The notes below the pieces were generated by a model. It ran no database searches. It was not told where the DNA came from and was given only the letters and a program-made list of their open reading frames with translations. The translations under genes were made by a program, and so were the position numbers. Source: CAYLLN01 sp036496265 (GTDB lineage Bacteria > Planctomycetota > Planctomycetia > Pirellulales > Pirellulaceae). Taken from it: a stretch of DNA of 13,591 nt. Each line of letters starts with the position of its first letter. The stretch's first letter is position 1. This document shows, in pieces, positions 6,498-13,520 of the stretch. Location: positions 1 through 13,591 of the forward strand of contig DASXLL010000298.1 of assembly GCA_036496265.1 (NCBI GenBank), in the 5' to 3' direction.

Positions 6498-7106
6498 ATG
6501 TCCACAGCCACGCTACGGACGCGCCTTGGCCTTGCCGATCATGGCCGCGAGCTCACGTACGATGAATTCCTCGCGGGCCGTTATGCGAACGGCTACAAGT
6601 ACGAGCTGATCGACGGGAGGCTTTACGTGTCGCCGGCCGCAAACTACCCCCACGATTGGGTCCAAGAACATATCAATGAAGCCCTGGCGTTGTACAAGTC
6701 TCTTCGCCCCAGCGTTGTGCAGCGTATTTCGTCGCGTTGCCGTGTATTTGTTCCGGGCCGGCACAAGACGACATGTCCCGAGCCCGACTTTGCAATTTAT
6801 AAGACCTGCCCGCCTGGCCGCGACGTGGATTGGCAAGACATCAGTCCCATGATCGTTGTCGAAATCGTCAGCCCGGACGATCCACACAAAGATTATGTAA
6901 GAAATGTCGAGTTGTACCAGCGAGTGCCTTCTATCCTTGAGTATTGGGTATTCGATCGCTGCCGCGATCCCCACGGCCCGACAATGACGGTGTATCACCG
7001 CATGGCGGCGCGACAGAAGTGGAAGACCGACAACTACGGACCGGAAGACATCTACACCACAGCGCTGCTGCCCGGTTTCAAGTTGCCCGTCTGCCCGCCG
7101 AAGTGA
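6498..7106 (+). CDS. Uma2-family (DUF820) putative PD-(D/E)XK endonuclease-like protein
   Basis: The 202-residue product shows the Uma2/DUF820 layout: LTYDEFLAGRY (19-29), YELIDGRLYVSP (35-46), the PEPDFAIYK strand (Pro96, Asp97), VVEIVSPDD (Glu122) and DYVRNVELYQRVPSILEYWV (132-151). The fold is related to restriction-type nucleases; the biological role of the family is unknown. Asp97 and Glu122 of the predicted active site are present, but the position where many members have Lys four residues after the conserved Asp (Asp132) appears to be Asn136, so catalytic activity is doubtful. The gene sits between fwdB (70 bases) and fwdA (6 bases), on the same strand, although it has no known link to the enzyme; such genes are numerous in planctomycetes and cyanobacteria and may have been inserted into the operon. 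Confidence 0.85.
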   Translation: MSTATLRTRLGLADHGRELTYDEFLAGRYANGYKYELIDGRLYVSPAANYPHDWVQEHINEALALYKSLRPSVVQRISSRCRVFVPGRHKTTCPEPDFAIYKTCPPGRDVDWQDISPMIVVEIVSPDDPHKDYVRNVELYQRVPSILEYWVFDRCRDPHGPTMTVYHRMAARQKWKTDNYGPEDIYTTALLPGFKLPVCPPK

Positions 7107-7112
7107 GTTGCT

Positions 7113-8780
7113 ATGCTTCGCATCACCGGCGGTAAAGTCTATGACCCGGCCAACGGCATCGACGGCCAAATCAAAGACATCTTCATCGACGACACCGGCC
7201 GCTTCGCCGAGATGGGTGGCTGTGGGTCGGCGCAGCCGAACCACAGCGTCCGGACCATCGACGCTTCCGGCCTGATCATTTTCCCCGGCGGCGTCGATGT
7301 GCACACTCACGTCGCCGGCGGAGCGATCAACTTCGCCCGCGCGATGACACCCGAAGACCATCGCCGCACCCAGGCCTTCATTCGCACCAAAACTCGCCGC
7401 AGCGGCCTCGGCGGCATGGCGCCCACGACCTTCGCCACCGGATATCTCTACGCCGGCATGGGCTTCACCACGCTCAACGAAGCCGCCGTCCCCGTCCTCT
7501 CCGCCCGCCACACTCACGAGGAACTCGCCGACATTCCCATCGTCGATAAATCGTCGCTGACGCTGATGGCGAACAACGAAATCCTGCTCGACCAGCTCCA
7601 AAAAGGCGAATACGAGCGGGCCAAGCAAGTCGTCGCCTGGTATCTCTGGGCCGCGAAGTCGTACGGCATCAAAGCCGTCAATCCGGGCGGCGTGGCAGCC
7701 TGGAAATGGGGCAAAGACGCCAAGCAGCTCACATCACCGATCGAGGGCTACAGCAATTTGACCCCCGGCACAATCGTCACGCAACTCGCTCAAATCTGCG
7801 ACGACCTCGGTCTCCCGCACCCGATTCACCTGCATTGCAACAACCTCGGCGCACCCGGCAATATCACCACCACGCTCGACACGCTCCAGCACCTCGAAGG
7901 CCGCCGCGCCCACATCGCCCACTCCCAATATCACGCTTACGGCGGCGACGGCTGGGACACCATGTGTTCCCAAACCGCCGTGTTAGCAGATTATTTCAAC
8001 ACGCACCCCAACATCACAACCGACGCCGGCGCGGTCGTCTTCGGCGACACCGTCACCATCACGGCCGACGGCCCCTGGCAGCACCTCCTCTACAAGCTCA
8101 CCGGCCGCAAATGGGGCAACCTCGACGTCGAAAACGAAACCGGCTGCGGCATCGTCCCTTATACCTACCGGCCCAGCAACCTGGTCAACGCCGTCCAATG
8201 GGCCGCCGGCCTGGAACTGCTGCTCCTCATCAAAAATCCCTGGCAAGTCTTCCTTTCTACCGATCACCCCAACGGCGGCTGCTTCTGGCGCTATCCCGAA
8301 ATCATCGAGCTTCTGATGCGGGCCGACGTCCGCAAAGAAGCTCTGAAAAAGCTGCCCGACAAAATCAAAGGCAAAATCACACTGCCCGAAATCGACCGCG
8401 AGTACACGCTCCTCGATGTTGCCACCGCCATGTCCGCCGGCCCCGCCCGCGCCCTTGGCCTCTCGCAAAAAGGCAACCTCAGCGTCGGTAGCGATGCCGA
8501 CCTTATCCTCTATCAGCACGACGACAACATCGCCCAAATGTTCAGCCATCCCCGCTACGTCATCAAGCAAGGGGAAATCGTCCTCGAAGACGGCGAAATC
8601 CGCGCCACGCCCCAAGGCCGCGAATTCCTCGTCCGCCCACATTATGATCCCAGCACCGACGACTTCATCCGCCCCCTCTTCGAAGACTGCTACACCATGT
8701 CCTTCGAAAACTATCCAGTAGAAATCGAACGCATCGAGCATCCCCATCTACGTGAGTGTCACACCAACCCGACGCGTTAG
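7113..8780 (+). CDS. fwdA: FwdA/FmdA/FhcA-like formylmethanofuran dehydrogenase subunit A (amidohydrolase)
   Basis: FwdA is the zinc-dependent amidohydrolase subunit that transfers formate to or from the amine of the C1 carrier (methanofuran or its bacterial counterpart). The 555-residue product has the amidohydrolase metal set: PGGVDVHTH (His64, His66), GIKAVNPGG with Lys187, the probable carboxylated lysine (equivalent to M. wolfei Lys178), HLHCNN (His239, His241), and STDHPNGG (Asp384). The FwdA-specific stretches AGGAINFARAMTPEDHR and GYLYAGMGFTTLNEAA are present. It starts 6 bases after the Uma2 gene, with only a weak GTGAG signal. The C-terminal residues HTNPTR and the stop codon are encoded by one arm of an extragenic palindrome (8760-8840), so the original C-terminus may have been replaced. 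Confidence 0.95.
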   Translation: MLRITGGKVYDPANGIDGQIKDIFIDDTGRFAEMGGCGSAQPNHSVRTIDASGLIIFPGGVDVHTHVAGGAINFARAMTPEDHRRTQAFIRTKTRRSGLGGMAPTTFATGYLYAGMGFTTLNEAAVPVLSARHTHEELADIPIVDKSSLTLMANNEILLDQLQKGEYERAKQVVAWYLWAAKSYGIKAVNPGGVAAWKWGKDAKQLTSPIEGYSNLTPGTIVTQLAQICDDLGLPHPIHLHCNNLGAPGNITTTLDTLQHLEGRRAHIAHSQYHAYGGDGWDTMCSQTAVLADYFNTHPNITTDAGAVVFGDTVTITADGPWQHLLYKLTGRKWGNLDVENETGCGIVPYTYRPSNLVNAVQWAAGLELLLLIKNPWQVFLSTDHPNGGCFWRYPEIIELLMRADVRKEALKKLPDKIKGKITLPEIDREYTLLDVATAMSAGPARALGLSQKGNLSVGSDADLILYQHDDNIAQMFSHPRYVIKQGEIVLEDGEIRATPQGREFLVRPHYDPSTDDFIRPLFEDCYTMSFENYPVEIERIEHPHLRECHTNPTR

Positions 8781-8840
8781 CGAGGGAATACTTCGTCAAC
8801 TAAACACAGCGTTACCCTCGCTTGCCCATCGGTTAGTTTG
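8760..8840 (+). repeat. Imperfect palindromic element spanning the fwdA-fwdC junction
   Basis: The left arm (8760-8786, CACACCAACCCGAC...GCGAGGG) and right arm (8815-8840, CCCTCGCTTGCCCATCGG...) are imperfect reverse complements, with a perfect core AGCGAGGG/CCCTCGCT (8779-8786 with 8815-8822). The left arm codes for the last residues and stop of fwdA, and the right arm ends 2 bases before the fwdC ATG. It resembles dispersed extragenic palindromes. Confidence 0.6.
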
Positions 8841-8842
8841 CC

Positions 8843-9655
8843 ATGCCAGTCTTCTTCCACCTCAAACGCCCTCCCACCGTTCCGCTCGAAGCGGAAGTCC
8901 TCTCTCCCGACGTCGTCGCCAATTTGTCTAACGAAGAAATCCGCTCTCTCATCGTCTACCACGGCAAACGTCAGCTCCCAATCAGCGAATTCTTCGACGT
9001 CCACGGCGAGCGCAGCCCCGATCTCATCCTCCACGGCGCGCTTCACAAAGTCCGCTGGGTCGGCAAATCGATGTCGCACGGCAGCATCACGATCCACGGC
9101 TCCGTCGGCATGCACCTCGGTGCCTACATGTCCGGCGGCCGGATCGAAGTCCACGGCAACGCCAGCGATTGGATCGGCGGCGAGATGAAAAACGGCTTCA
9201 TCCACATTCACGGCAACGCCGGCGGCCAGGTCGGCGCCGCCTATCGCGGCTCACTTCGCGGCATGAAGAACGGCACGATCATTATCGACGGTTCCGCCGG
9301 CCTCGAAGTCGGCATGCGCATGCGCCGCGGAACCATCGTCGTCCGCGGCCCCGCCAAAGACTTCACCGGCCTGCAAATGAAAGGCGGCACCATCATCCTC
9401 ATGAGCGGCGCCGAAATCCGCACCGGTGCCTGGATGAATCGCGGCACCATTATCTCCCTCAAGCCGCTGCACCTGATGCCCACCTTCGCTCAAGGCCCCG
9501 ACATGAGCCCCGTATTCATCTCCATCCTATCCCATCATCTCAAACACCACGGCATCGCCCTCCCCTCCGGCCCTCAAGCCGCCTACCGCCACTACTCCGG
9601 CGACCTCTCCGTCTCCGACAAAGGCGAAATTCTCATCTGGCAACCCGCCGCGTGA
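8843..9655 (+). CDS. fwdC: FwdC/FmdC/FhcC-like formylmethanofuran dehydrogenase subunit C
   Basis: FwdC is the structural subunit with a right-handed beta-helix built of GXGXG repeats, related to the C-terminal domain of glutamate synthase; in the enzyme it bridges subunits A and B/D. The 270 residues match archaeal FwdC. After an N-terminal domain (1-60) the repeats begin: SITIHGSVGMHLGAYMSGG, RIEVHGNASDWIGGEMKNG, FIHIHGNAGGQVGAAYRGS, TIIIDGSAGLEVGMRMRRG, TIVVRGPAKDFTGLQMKGG, TIILMSGAEIRTGAWMNRG. The tail contains FISILSHHLKHHGI and YRHYSGDLSVSDKGEILIW. It begins 62 bases after fwdA, directly behind the palindrome. It is the last gene of the row; no formyltransferase (ftr/fhcD) follows, unlike in many methylotroph clusters. 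Confidence 0.94.
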   Translation: MPVFFHLKRPPTVPLEAEVLSPDVVANLSNEEIRSLIVYHGKRQLPISEFFDVHGERSPDLILHGALHKVRWVGKSMSHGSITIHGSVGMHLGAYMSGGRIEVHGNASDWIGGEMKNGFIHIHGNAGGQVGAAYRGSLRGMKNGTIIIDGSAGLEVGMRMRRGTIVVRGPAKDFTGLQMKGGTIILMSGAEIRTGAWMNRGTIISLKPLHLMPTFAQGPDMSPVFISILSHHLKHHGIALPSGPQAAYRHYSGDLSVSDKGEILIWQPAA

Positions 9656-9672
9656 AGCCGACGAGAGCACTG

Positions 9673-9706
9673 CTCCCTCTCCCTTGGAAGAGAGCCGGGG
9701 TGAGGG
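9673..9706 (+). repeat. REP-like element (CTCTCCC...GCCGGGGTGAGGG type)
   Basis: A short stem CTCTC/GAGAG (9677-9681 with 9690-9694) is followed by CCGGGGTGAGGG. A related half-element, GGGAGGGCCGGCGTGAGG, occurs at 10162-10179. The pattern is of the CCCTCACCCCGGC type seen as dispersed extragenic repeats in many bacteria. Confidence 0.45.
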
Positions 9707-9757
9707 TTCTGCTCTCACCTCTTACCTCGCAGCCGCAAAGCGGCGACCATCCGTCAG

Positions 9758-9776
9758 CCCAGGGCGCAGCCCTGGG
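9758..9776 (+). repeat. Extragenic hairpin CCCAGGGC-GCA-GCCCTGGG
   Basis: A perfect 8-bp stem with a 3-base loop; the flanking text (GCCCTGAAGGGGCGAAAT at about 9801-9818) looks like part of the same dispersed repeat. No T-run follows, so it is not a clear terminator of fwdC. Confidence 0.5.
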
Positions 9777-9991
9777 TGATCGAAAACCAACAAGCTCAAA
9801 GCCCTGAAGGGGCGAAATCTTCGCTCGCCGGACCGCACCAATCACCTGCGCAGCGGCGGCAACGGCATGTCGCCGCGAATCCCGAATTGCTGGTCGCTCA
9901 GGCCTTGAGCAACCAGCATCGTCGATCGATTCCCAATCGCGCGACTCGCCACACCAACAAAAAATCCTCCCTCTCCACTGGTAGCGGCCCA

Positions 9992-10017
9992 CCCGCGACG
10001 CAGTCGTGGGTCGCGGG
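9992..10017 (+). repeat. Extragenic hairpin CCCGCGAC/GTCGCGGG
   Basis: An 8-bp stem (9992-9999 with 10010-10017) with a 10-base loop, lying 31 bases before the MITE-like element. Confidence 0.4.
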
Positions 10018-10048
10018 GTGACGGCTCAGCTCTCACTCCGTCTCCCCC

Positions 10049-10158
10049 GGGGGGCTTTGCACAATAACTCGAATCGACCTACTACCTATTGCGACAGCGT
10101 TCCCACGTTACCGCAACTGGTTGTGACAGCATCGGACTTATTGTGCAAAGCCCCCCCC
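10049..10158. mobile_element. MITE-like element with about 19-bp terminal inverted repeats, no ORF
   Basis: The left end GGGGGGCTTTGCACAATAA (10049-10067) and right end TTATTGTGCAAAGCCCCCC (10138-10156, with two more C) are perfect inverted repeats around about 70 bases of non-coding DNA. The size, long inverted repeats and lack of coding potential fit a miniature inverted-repeat element moved by a transposase encoded elsewhere. The DNA on each side (CTCACTCCGTCTCCCC and GGGGAGGGCCGGCGTGAG) is itself imperfectly inverted, so the element seems to sit in the middle of a REP-like palindrome. No clear target duplication is visible because the borders are runs of G and C. Confidence 0.6.
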
Positions 10159-10295
10159 TGGGGGAGGGCCGGCGTGAGGTCCTGGAACAGCCTCTCCCGG
10201 TCACCCTCTAATCGAACAACCCCCGGCCCAACGAGCCAACTTCCGACACACCCTATGGGCCACACGCTAAATTCGCTTTACCGCGCCCGGTCGAT

Positions 10296-10319
10296 GTGAC
10301 CGAAGCGCGCTTGGGTCAC
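10296..10319 (+). repeat. Near-perfect palindrome GTGACC-G-AAGCGCGCTT-G-GGTCAC
   Basis: 24 bases that are self-complementary except for one G-G pair. A degenerate relative starting ATGTGACCGACGCGCGTTAG lies at 13214-13233, so this is a dispersed repeat rather than an operator of one gene. Confidence 0.45.
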
Positions 10320-10421
10320 GTTCAACGCTAGAGCAGCTCTGGCTTAGGGACGGGTTTCACTTCGGCTTGATTCTTACGGCTGGAGGGCAAGTTGATATCG
10401 AACTTATATGACGCAGTCGTG

Positions 10422-10664
10422 CTAGCGGAAGTCCGCCTTTGGCGGCAGGCAACCAATAAAATTGAACGTCTGATGCTCGTGGATGAAGAAGAACCGTGGT
10501 AGTTCTTCCGGATATTCCTTGAAAAATCCCTGGCTGAAGCTGATATTACACCGTGTCCAGCGCAACTTCTTTTCGTCGGGACTGACTCTTGTCACTCGCC
10601 CATTGGTTGCCGCCGTTTGTAGCTCAGCCAGCGATTCGCTGGAAGGCTCGTTTGCGCCGTTCAC
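10422..10664 (-). CDS. Possible small hypothetical protein (80 residues), uncertain
   Basis: ATG at 10664 opens an 80-codon frame to TAG at 10422-10424. Residues such as LRWTRCNISFSQGFFKEYPE and HEHQTFNFIGCLPP look like ordinary protein and codon use is plausible, but I recognise no family, the ATG has no clear Shine-Dalgarno, and the end codes through a small hairpin (TCCGCC/GGCGG area at 10431-10444). It overlaps the longest version of the secreted-protein gene on the other strand; both cannot be right unless that gene starts further in (for example TTG at 10676). Confidence 0.25.
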   Translation of the reverse strand: MNGANEPSSESLAELQTAATNGRVTRVSPDEKKLRWTRCNISFSQGFFKEYPEELPRFFFIHEHQTFNFIGCLPPKADFR

Positions 10665-12949
10665 AGCGACGGCAGTTGGTAACCAGATGCCGCCGCGCTG
10701 TTTTTGAAGCGTTAGAATCCCGAACGATGCTGGCCATCGATTTCGGCGACGCCCCGGATTCCGGACCGGGAACAGCGACTAACAATTACCAAACGCTGTT
10801 GGCTGACAACGGTCCTCGTCACGATATCAGCGCGACGCAGACAACACTGTTTTTGGGCGCTAAAGTGGATGGTGAGGTCGATGCGACTCCGAGTGTTCAG
10901 GCCAACGGCGACGACACCACGACGTCCGACGACGAAGACGGCTTGGTAGAGCCCGCACAAGACCTGCTTTTGACGGTCGGCACAACTCCAACCGTCCGCG
11001 TTCACGCGACGAATTTGACGGATTTGGCGGCAACGCTCTACGGCTGGATCGACTACGACAGCGACGGCGTCTTCGACAACGTAACGGAGCGGGCTTCGAT
11101 CGCCGTGCCGACCGACACAACCAATAAGACATTTAGCCTGACGTTTCCAACGATTCCCCTAACCACATTACCAGGAGTCACCTATGCCCGGTTTCGCCTG
11201 AGTGCAGATCCTGCTGCAGGGGATCCAACCGGCCTGGCAATTGGCGGCGAAGTGGAAGATTATCCCGCGTCGATCATCCACCCCAGCGACGGATCAGCCA
11301 ATAGCGCTAAAACGGAGTTGCTTACGAGCAGCATCAACGGCGGTCCACGACTCGCGAACAATGACCTCTTCGGCTCTTCCGTATCGTCCTTGGGAGATCT
11401 CGATGGCGACGGCGTAACCGATTTGGCCGTGGGAACCATAAGTCATGATCCCGGTGGCGACCATCGCGGAAAAGTATATGTGCTGTTCATGAACGCCGAT
11501 GGTACAGTCAAGCGCAATGTGGAGTTGGCCAGTGGTTCCAACGGCGTCCCCACCCTTGTGAACGATGACAGCTTCGGGATTTCTGTGGCGTCGTTGGGTG
11601 ATCTGGATGGCGATGGCGTAACCGATTTAGCTGTGGGGGCAGTTGGCGATGACACGGGCGGTGAGAATTGCGGCGCAGTATATGTGCTGTTCATGAAGGC
11701 CGATGGCACAGTAAAGAACAGCGTTAAACTGGCGAGCGACACGAATGGAGTTCCACAACTGGGAGGATTCTTGTACCTCTTCGGCACTTCCGTCGCGTCT
11801 TTGGGCGACCTGGATGGCGATGGAGTGCCCGATCTGGCAGTCGGGGCCACTGGCGATTCCACAGGAGGTTCGTTCTCGGCACGGGGAGCCGTGTACGTGT
11901 TATTCATGAATTCGAACGGTACCGTGCGGAGCAGTGTAAAGCTGGCCAGCCTCACCAGTGGCCTTCCAGCGCTTGACGATTTGACCTTCTTTGGCACTTC
12001 GGTCGCTTCGCTTGGCGACCTAGATGGAGATGGCGTGACCGATCTGGCAGTTGGGGCTCCAGGCGTCAATGCGGAGGCCGGGGCCGTGTATGTGATTCTC
12101 ATGAACGCGAATGGCACAGTTAAGCGGAGTACTAGGCTGACCAGCGACGAAAATAATGCTCCCTTACTCTCCACATTCGACTTATTTGGCAGTTCCGTAG
12201 CGAACTTAGGCGACCTGGACGGTGACGGTGTAACCGATCTGGCCGTGGGGGCCATCGGCGATGACACAGGGGGCGACGCTCGCGGAGCGGTGGATGTGTT
12301 GTTCATGAAAGCCGACGGCGCAGTGAAATGCAGCGTCAAGTTGGCCAGCGACATCAATGGCGGCCCTACGCTTGCGGATAACTCCGCTTTCGGCGCTTCG
12401 GTGGCGGTCCTGGGTGACCTTGATGGCGACGGCCTGCCCGAATTGGCCATCGGGGCCAATGACGCGACAACCAATGGCGTCCCAACCGGTGCAGTTCAAG
12501 TTTTGTTCTTAAACTCCTTGCCTGGTCAGGATTTTGGCGATGCCCCTAATACGCCGTGGCACAACCGACAAATGCCAGCAGATGTGACAGGCGACGGAAA
12601 TGTGGACGCGGAAGATGTCCTGGACGTGATCAACTACATCAATGCGAAAGGGGCAGGGCCTGTTGTTTCAGGCAGCGCGGCTGTCCAGAGCCTCGCACAA
12701 GCTGTGGGTGCGAGTGGGACGATGTATTATGACGTGACGGGAGACAATTACATCGCGGCAGATGATGTAGTGACGATCATCAACTGCATCAATGCGCACC
12801 CCGGCGATCAAGAAGCTTCCTCTGGCACCGGAGCGGCACAAGTGCAGGTCGTCTCGGAATTGACTGCATCGTCCAGCGTACAATCAGCCAATGCATTGCT
12901 GCTTATGCTGGCCGCCGACTCGGCTGCGGCCGCCAAACGGCGGAAATAA
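10589..12949 (+). CDS. Large secreted FG-GAP repeat protein with LEPR-type motif, GEVEDY segment and dockerin
   Basis: This is a secreted or surface protein of up to 786 residues. Order: basic N-terminus; LEPR-like motif FEALESRTMLA (39-49) found at the start of many planctomycete exported proteins; a DFGDAPD...GEVEDY domain (51-225; GEVEDY at 220-225); six FG-GAP repeats of about 67 residues, each with LGDLDGDG (near 268, 336, 405, 474, 540 and 608), a calcium-binding pattern of integrin-like propellers; a truncated second DFGDAPN (648); and two dockerin-type calcium loops, DVTGDGNVDAEDVLDVINYI (665 on) and DVTGDNYIAADDVVTIINCI (715 on). The tail ALLLMLAADSAAAAKRRK is short, hydrophobic then basic. 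The reading frame is closed upstream by TGA at 10583-10585; the first start is TTG at 10589, but later TTG codons (10604, 10676) are possible. Function unknown; dockerin suggests binding to a partner. No link to the Fwd row is visible. Confidence 0.85.
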   Translation: MSLAHWLPPFVAQPAIRWKARLRRSQRRQLVTRCRRAVFEALESRTMLAIDFGDAPDSGPGTATNNYQTLLADNGPRHDISATQTTLFLGAKVDGEVDATPSVQANGDDTTTSDDEDGLVEPAQDLLLTVGTTPTVRVHATNLTDLAATLYGWIDYDSDGVFDNVTERASIAVPTDTTNKTFSLTFPTIPLTTLPGVTYARFRLSADPAAGDPTGLAIGGEVEDYPASIIHPSDGSANSAKTELLTSSINGGPRLANNDLFGSSVSSLGDLDGDGVTDLAVGTISHDPGGDHRGKVYVLFMNADGTVKRNVELASGSNGVPTLVNDDSFGISVASLGDLDGDGVTDLAVGAVGDDTGGENCGAVYVLFMKADGTVKNSVKLASDTNGVPQLGGFLYLFGTSVASLGDLDGDGVPDLAVGATGDSTGGSFSARGAVYVLFMNSNGTVRSSVKLASLTSGLPALDDLTFFGTSVASLGDLDGDGVTDLAVGAPGVNAEAGAVYVILMNANGTVKRSTRLTSDENNAPLLSTFDLFGSSVANLGDLDGDGVTDLAVGAIGDDTGGDARGAVDVLFMKADGAVKCSVKLASDINGGPTLADNSAFGASVAVLGDLDGDGLPELAIGANDATTNGVPTGAVQVLFLNSLPGQDFGDAPNTPWHNRQMPADVTGDGNVDAEDVLDVINYINAKGAGPVVSGSAAVQSLAQAVGASGTMYYDVTGDNYIAADDVVTIINCINAHPGDQEASSGTGAAQVQVVSELTASSSVQSANALLLMLAADSAAAAKRRK

Positions 12950-13365
12950 AATCCCATTTCCGGTCCGGCAATGTAACTCGAACGAATTCGGCGGTCCGCT
13001 CACCGCCCGGGCATATTGCCTAGCTACGATGGCTGATCTTATTCTGAGGTGCTGGCTTTTTATCGCAGATTGCTTTTAGTCGCTTTTGACAACTTCAAGA
13101 TAAACAATTTGAGGAGTTGATTCTCTGCGTCGGACTACTCTGGGTCGGCGCAACCTGCTTCGGTCGCGACCGCCGAACTTTCTCGGTCCGACACGCCGAA
13201 GTGAGTTCTGGCCATGTGACCGACGCGCGTTAGGGCGGTTGTCCTTGAATTGCTGGCATCTGACCGGGAGGCTTTGCGTGCGATTGGCGCAATTGCGTGT
13301 CGCTGATCGACGGTGAGAAGCGGAAAAAGGAATAGCGGCCGGAAGCGGCAGGATTTGAAAATCGC

Positions 13366-13394
13366 TTGATCGAAGCCCCGTCCCCGGGTATCCT
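13366..13394 (+). promoter_or_regulatory. Possible sigma70-type promoter upstream of the right-edge ORF
   Basis: TTGATC (13366-13371) and TATCCT (13389-13394) are spaced by 17 bases, reading towards the ORF at 13521. Matches are partial and planctomycete promoters are poorly defined, so this is only a hint. Confidence 0.2.
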
Positions 13395-13425
13395 CTCCGT
13401 TGGCAGGACAAAGGTGATCCTATCG

Positions 13426-13446
13426 GCCCGCAGGCTCTTTGCGGGC
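13426..13446 (+). other. Hairpin GCCCGCA/TGCGGGC
   Basis: A 7-bp stem (13426-13432 with 13440-13446) with a 7-base loop in the leader of the right-edge ORF. No T-run follows. It could be part of an mRNA leader structure. Confidence 0.3.
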
Positions 13447-13520
13447 GGTTATTCCGCTGCTGTAAGAATTCGGCTGCTCCACCGTCATACGGGACGGCCG
13501 AACGCGTAGGGGCAGAAATC

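Larger units (their letters stand above)
9656..10588. other. Repeat-rich intergenic region without a firm gene
   Basis: The 930 bases between fwdC and the secreted protein hold no convincing coding frame on the plus strand. They hold a chain of short palindromes (listed separately) and a MITE-like element. One minus-strand ORF (10422-10664) has reasonable codon use and is listed with low confidence. The mix suggests an accumulation site for extragenic repeats. Confidence 0.6.
12950..13520. other. Intergenic region with weak repeat traces
   Basis: No convincing gene is seen; the minus-strand ORF over 13076-13543 is Arg-rich shadow-like sequence. Visible items are a 6-bp hairpin GGCGGT/ACCGCC (12990-13007), a degenerate copy of the GTGACC palindrome (13214-13236), a possible promoter (13366-13394) and a hairpin (13426-13446). 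Confidence 0.5.

Noticed and set aside
6513..7628. Long minus-strand ORF of 371 residues
   Set aside because: It is the antisense shadow of the Uma2 gene and the start of fwdA, both of which have recognisable motifs; the minus-strand product has none.
7706..8491. Plus-strand ORF of 261 Arg/His/Pro-rich residues
   Set aside because: Alternate-frame shadow of fwdA, typical for GC-rich coding DNA.
13395..13460. Possible cobalamin riboswitch (GGTGATCC, GCGGGCGG and CCGCTGCTGTAAG)
   Set aside because: It resembles parts of the conserved core, but the spacing between GGTG and TCC is wrong, the segment between TCC and CGCTGTAAG is too long, and no B12-box-like sequence follows.
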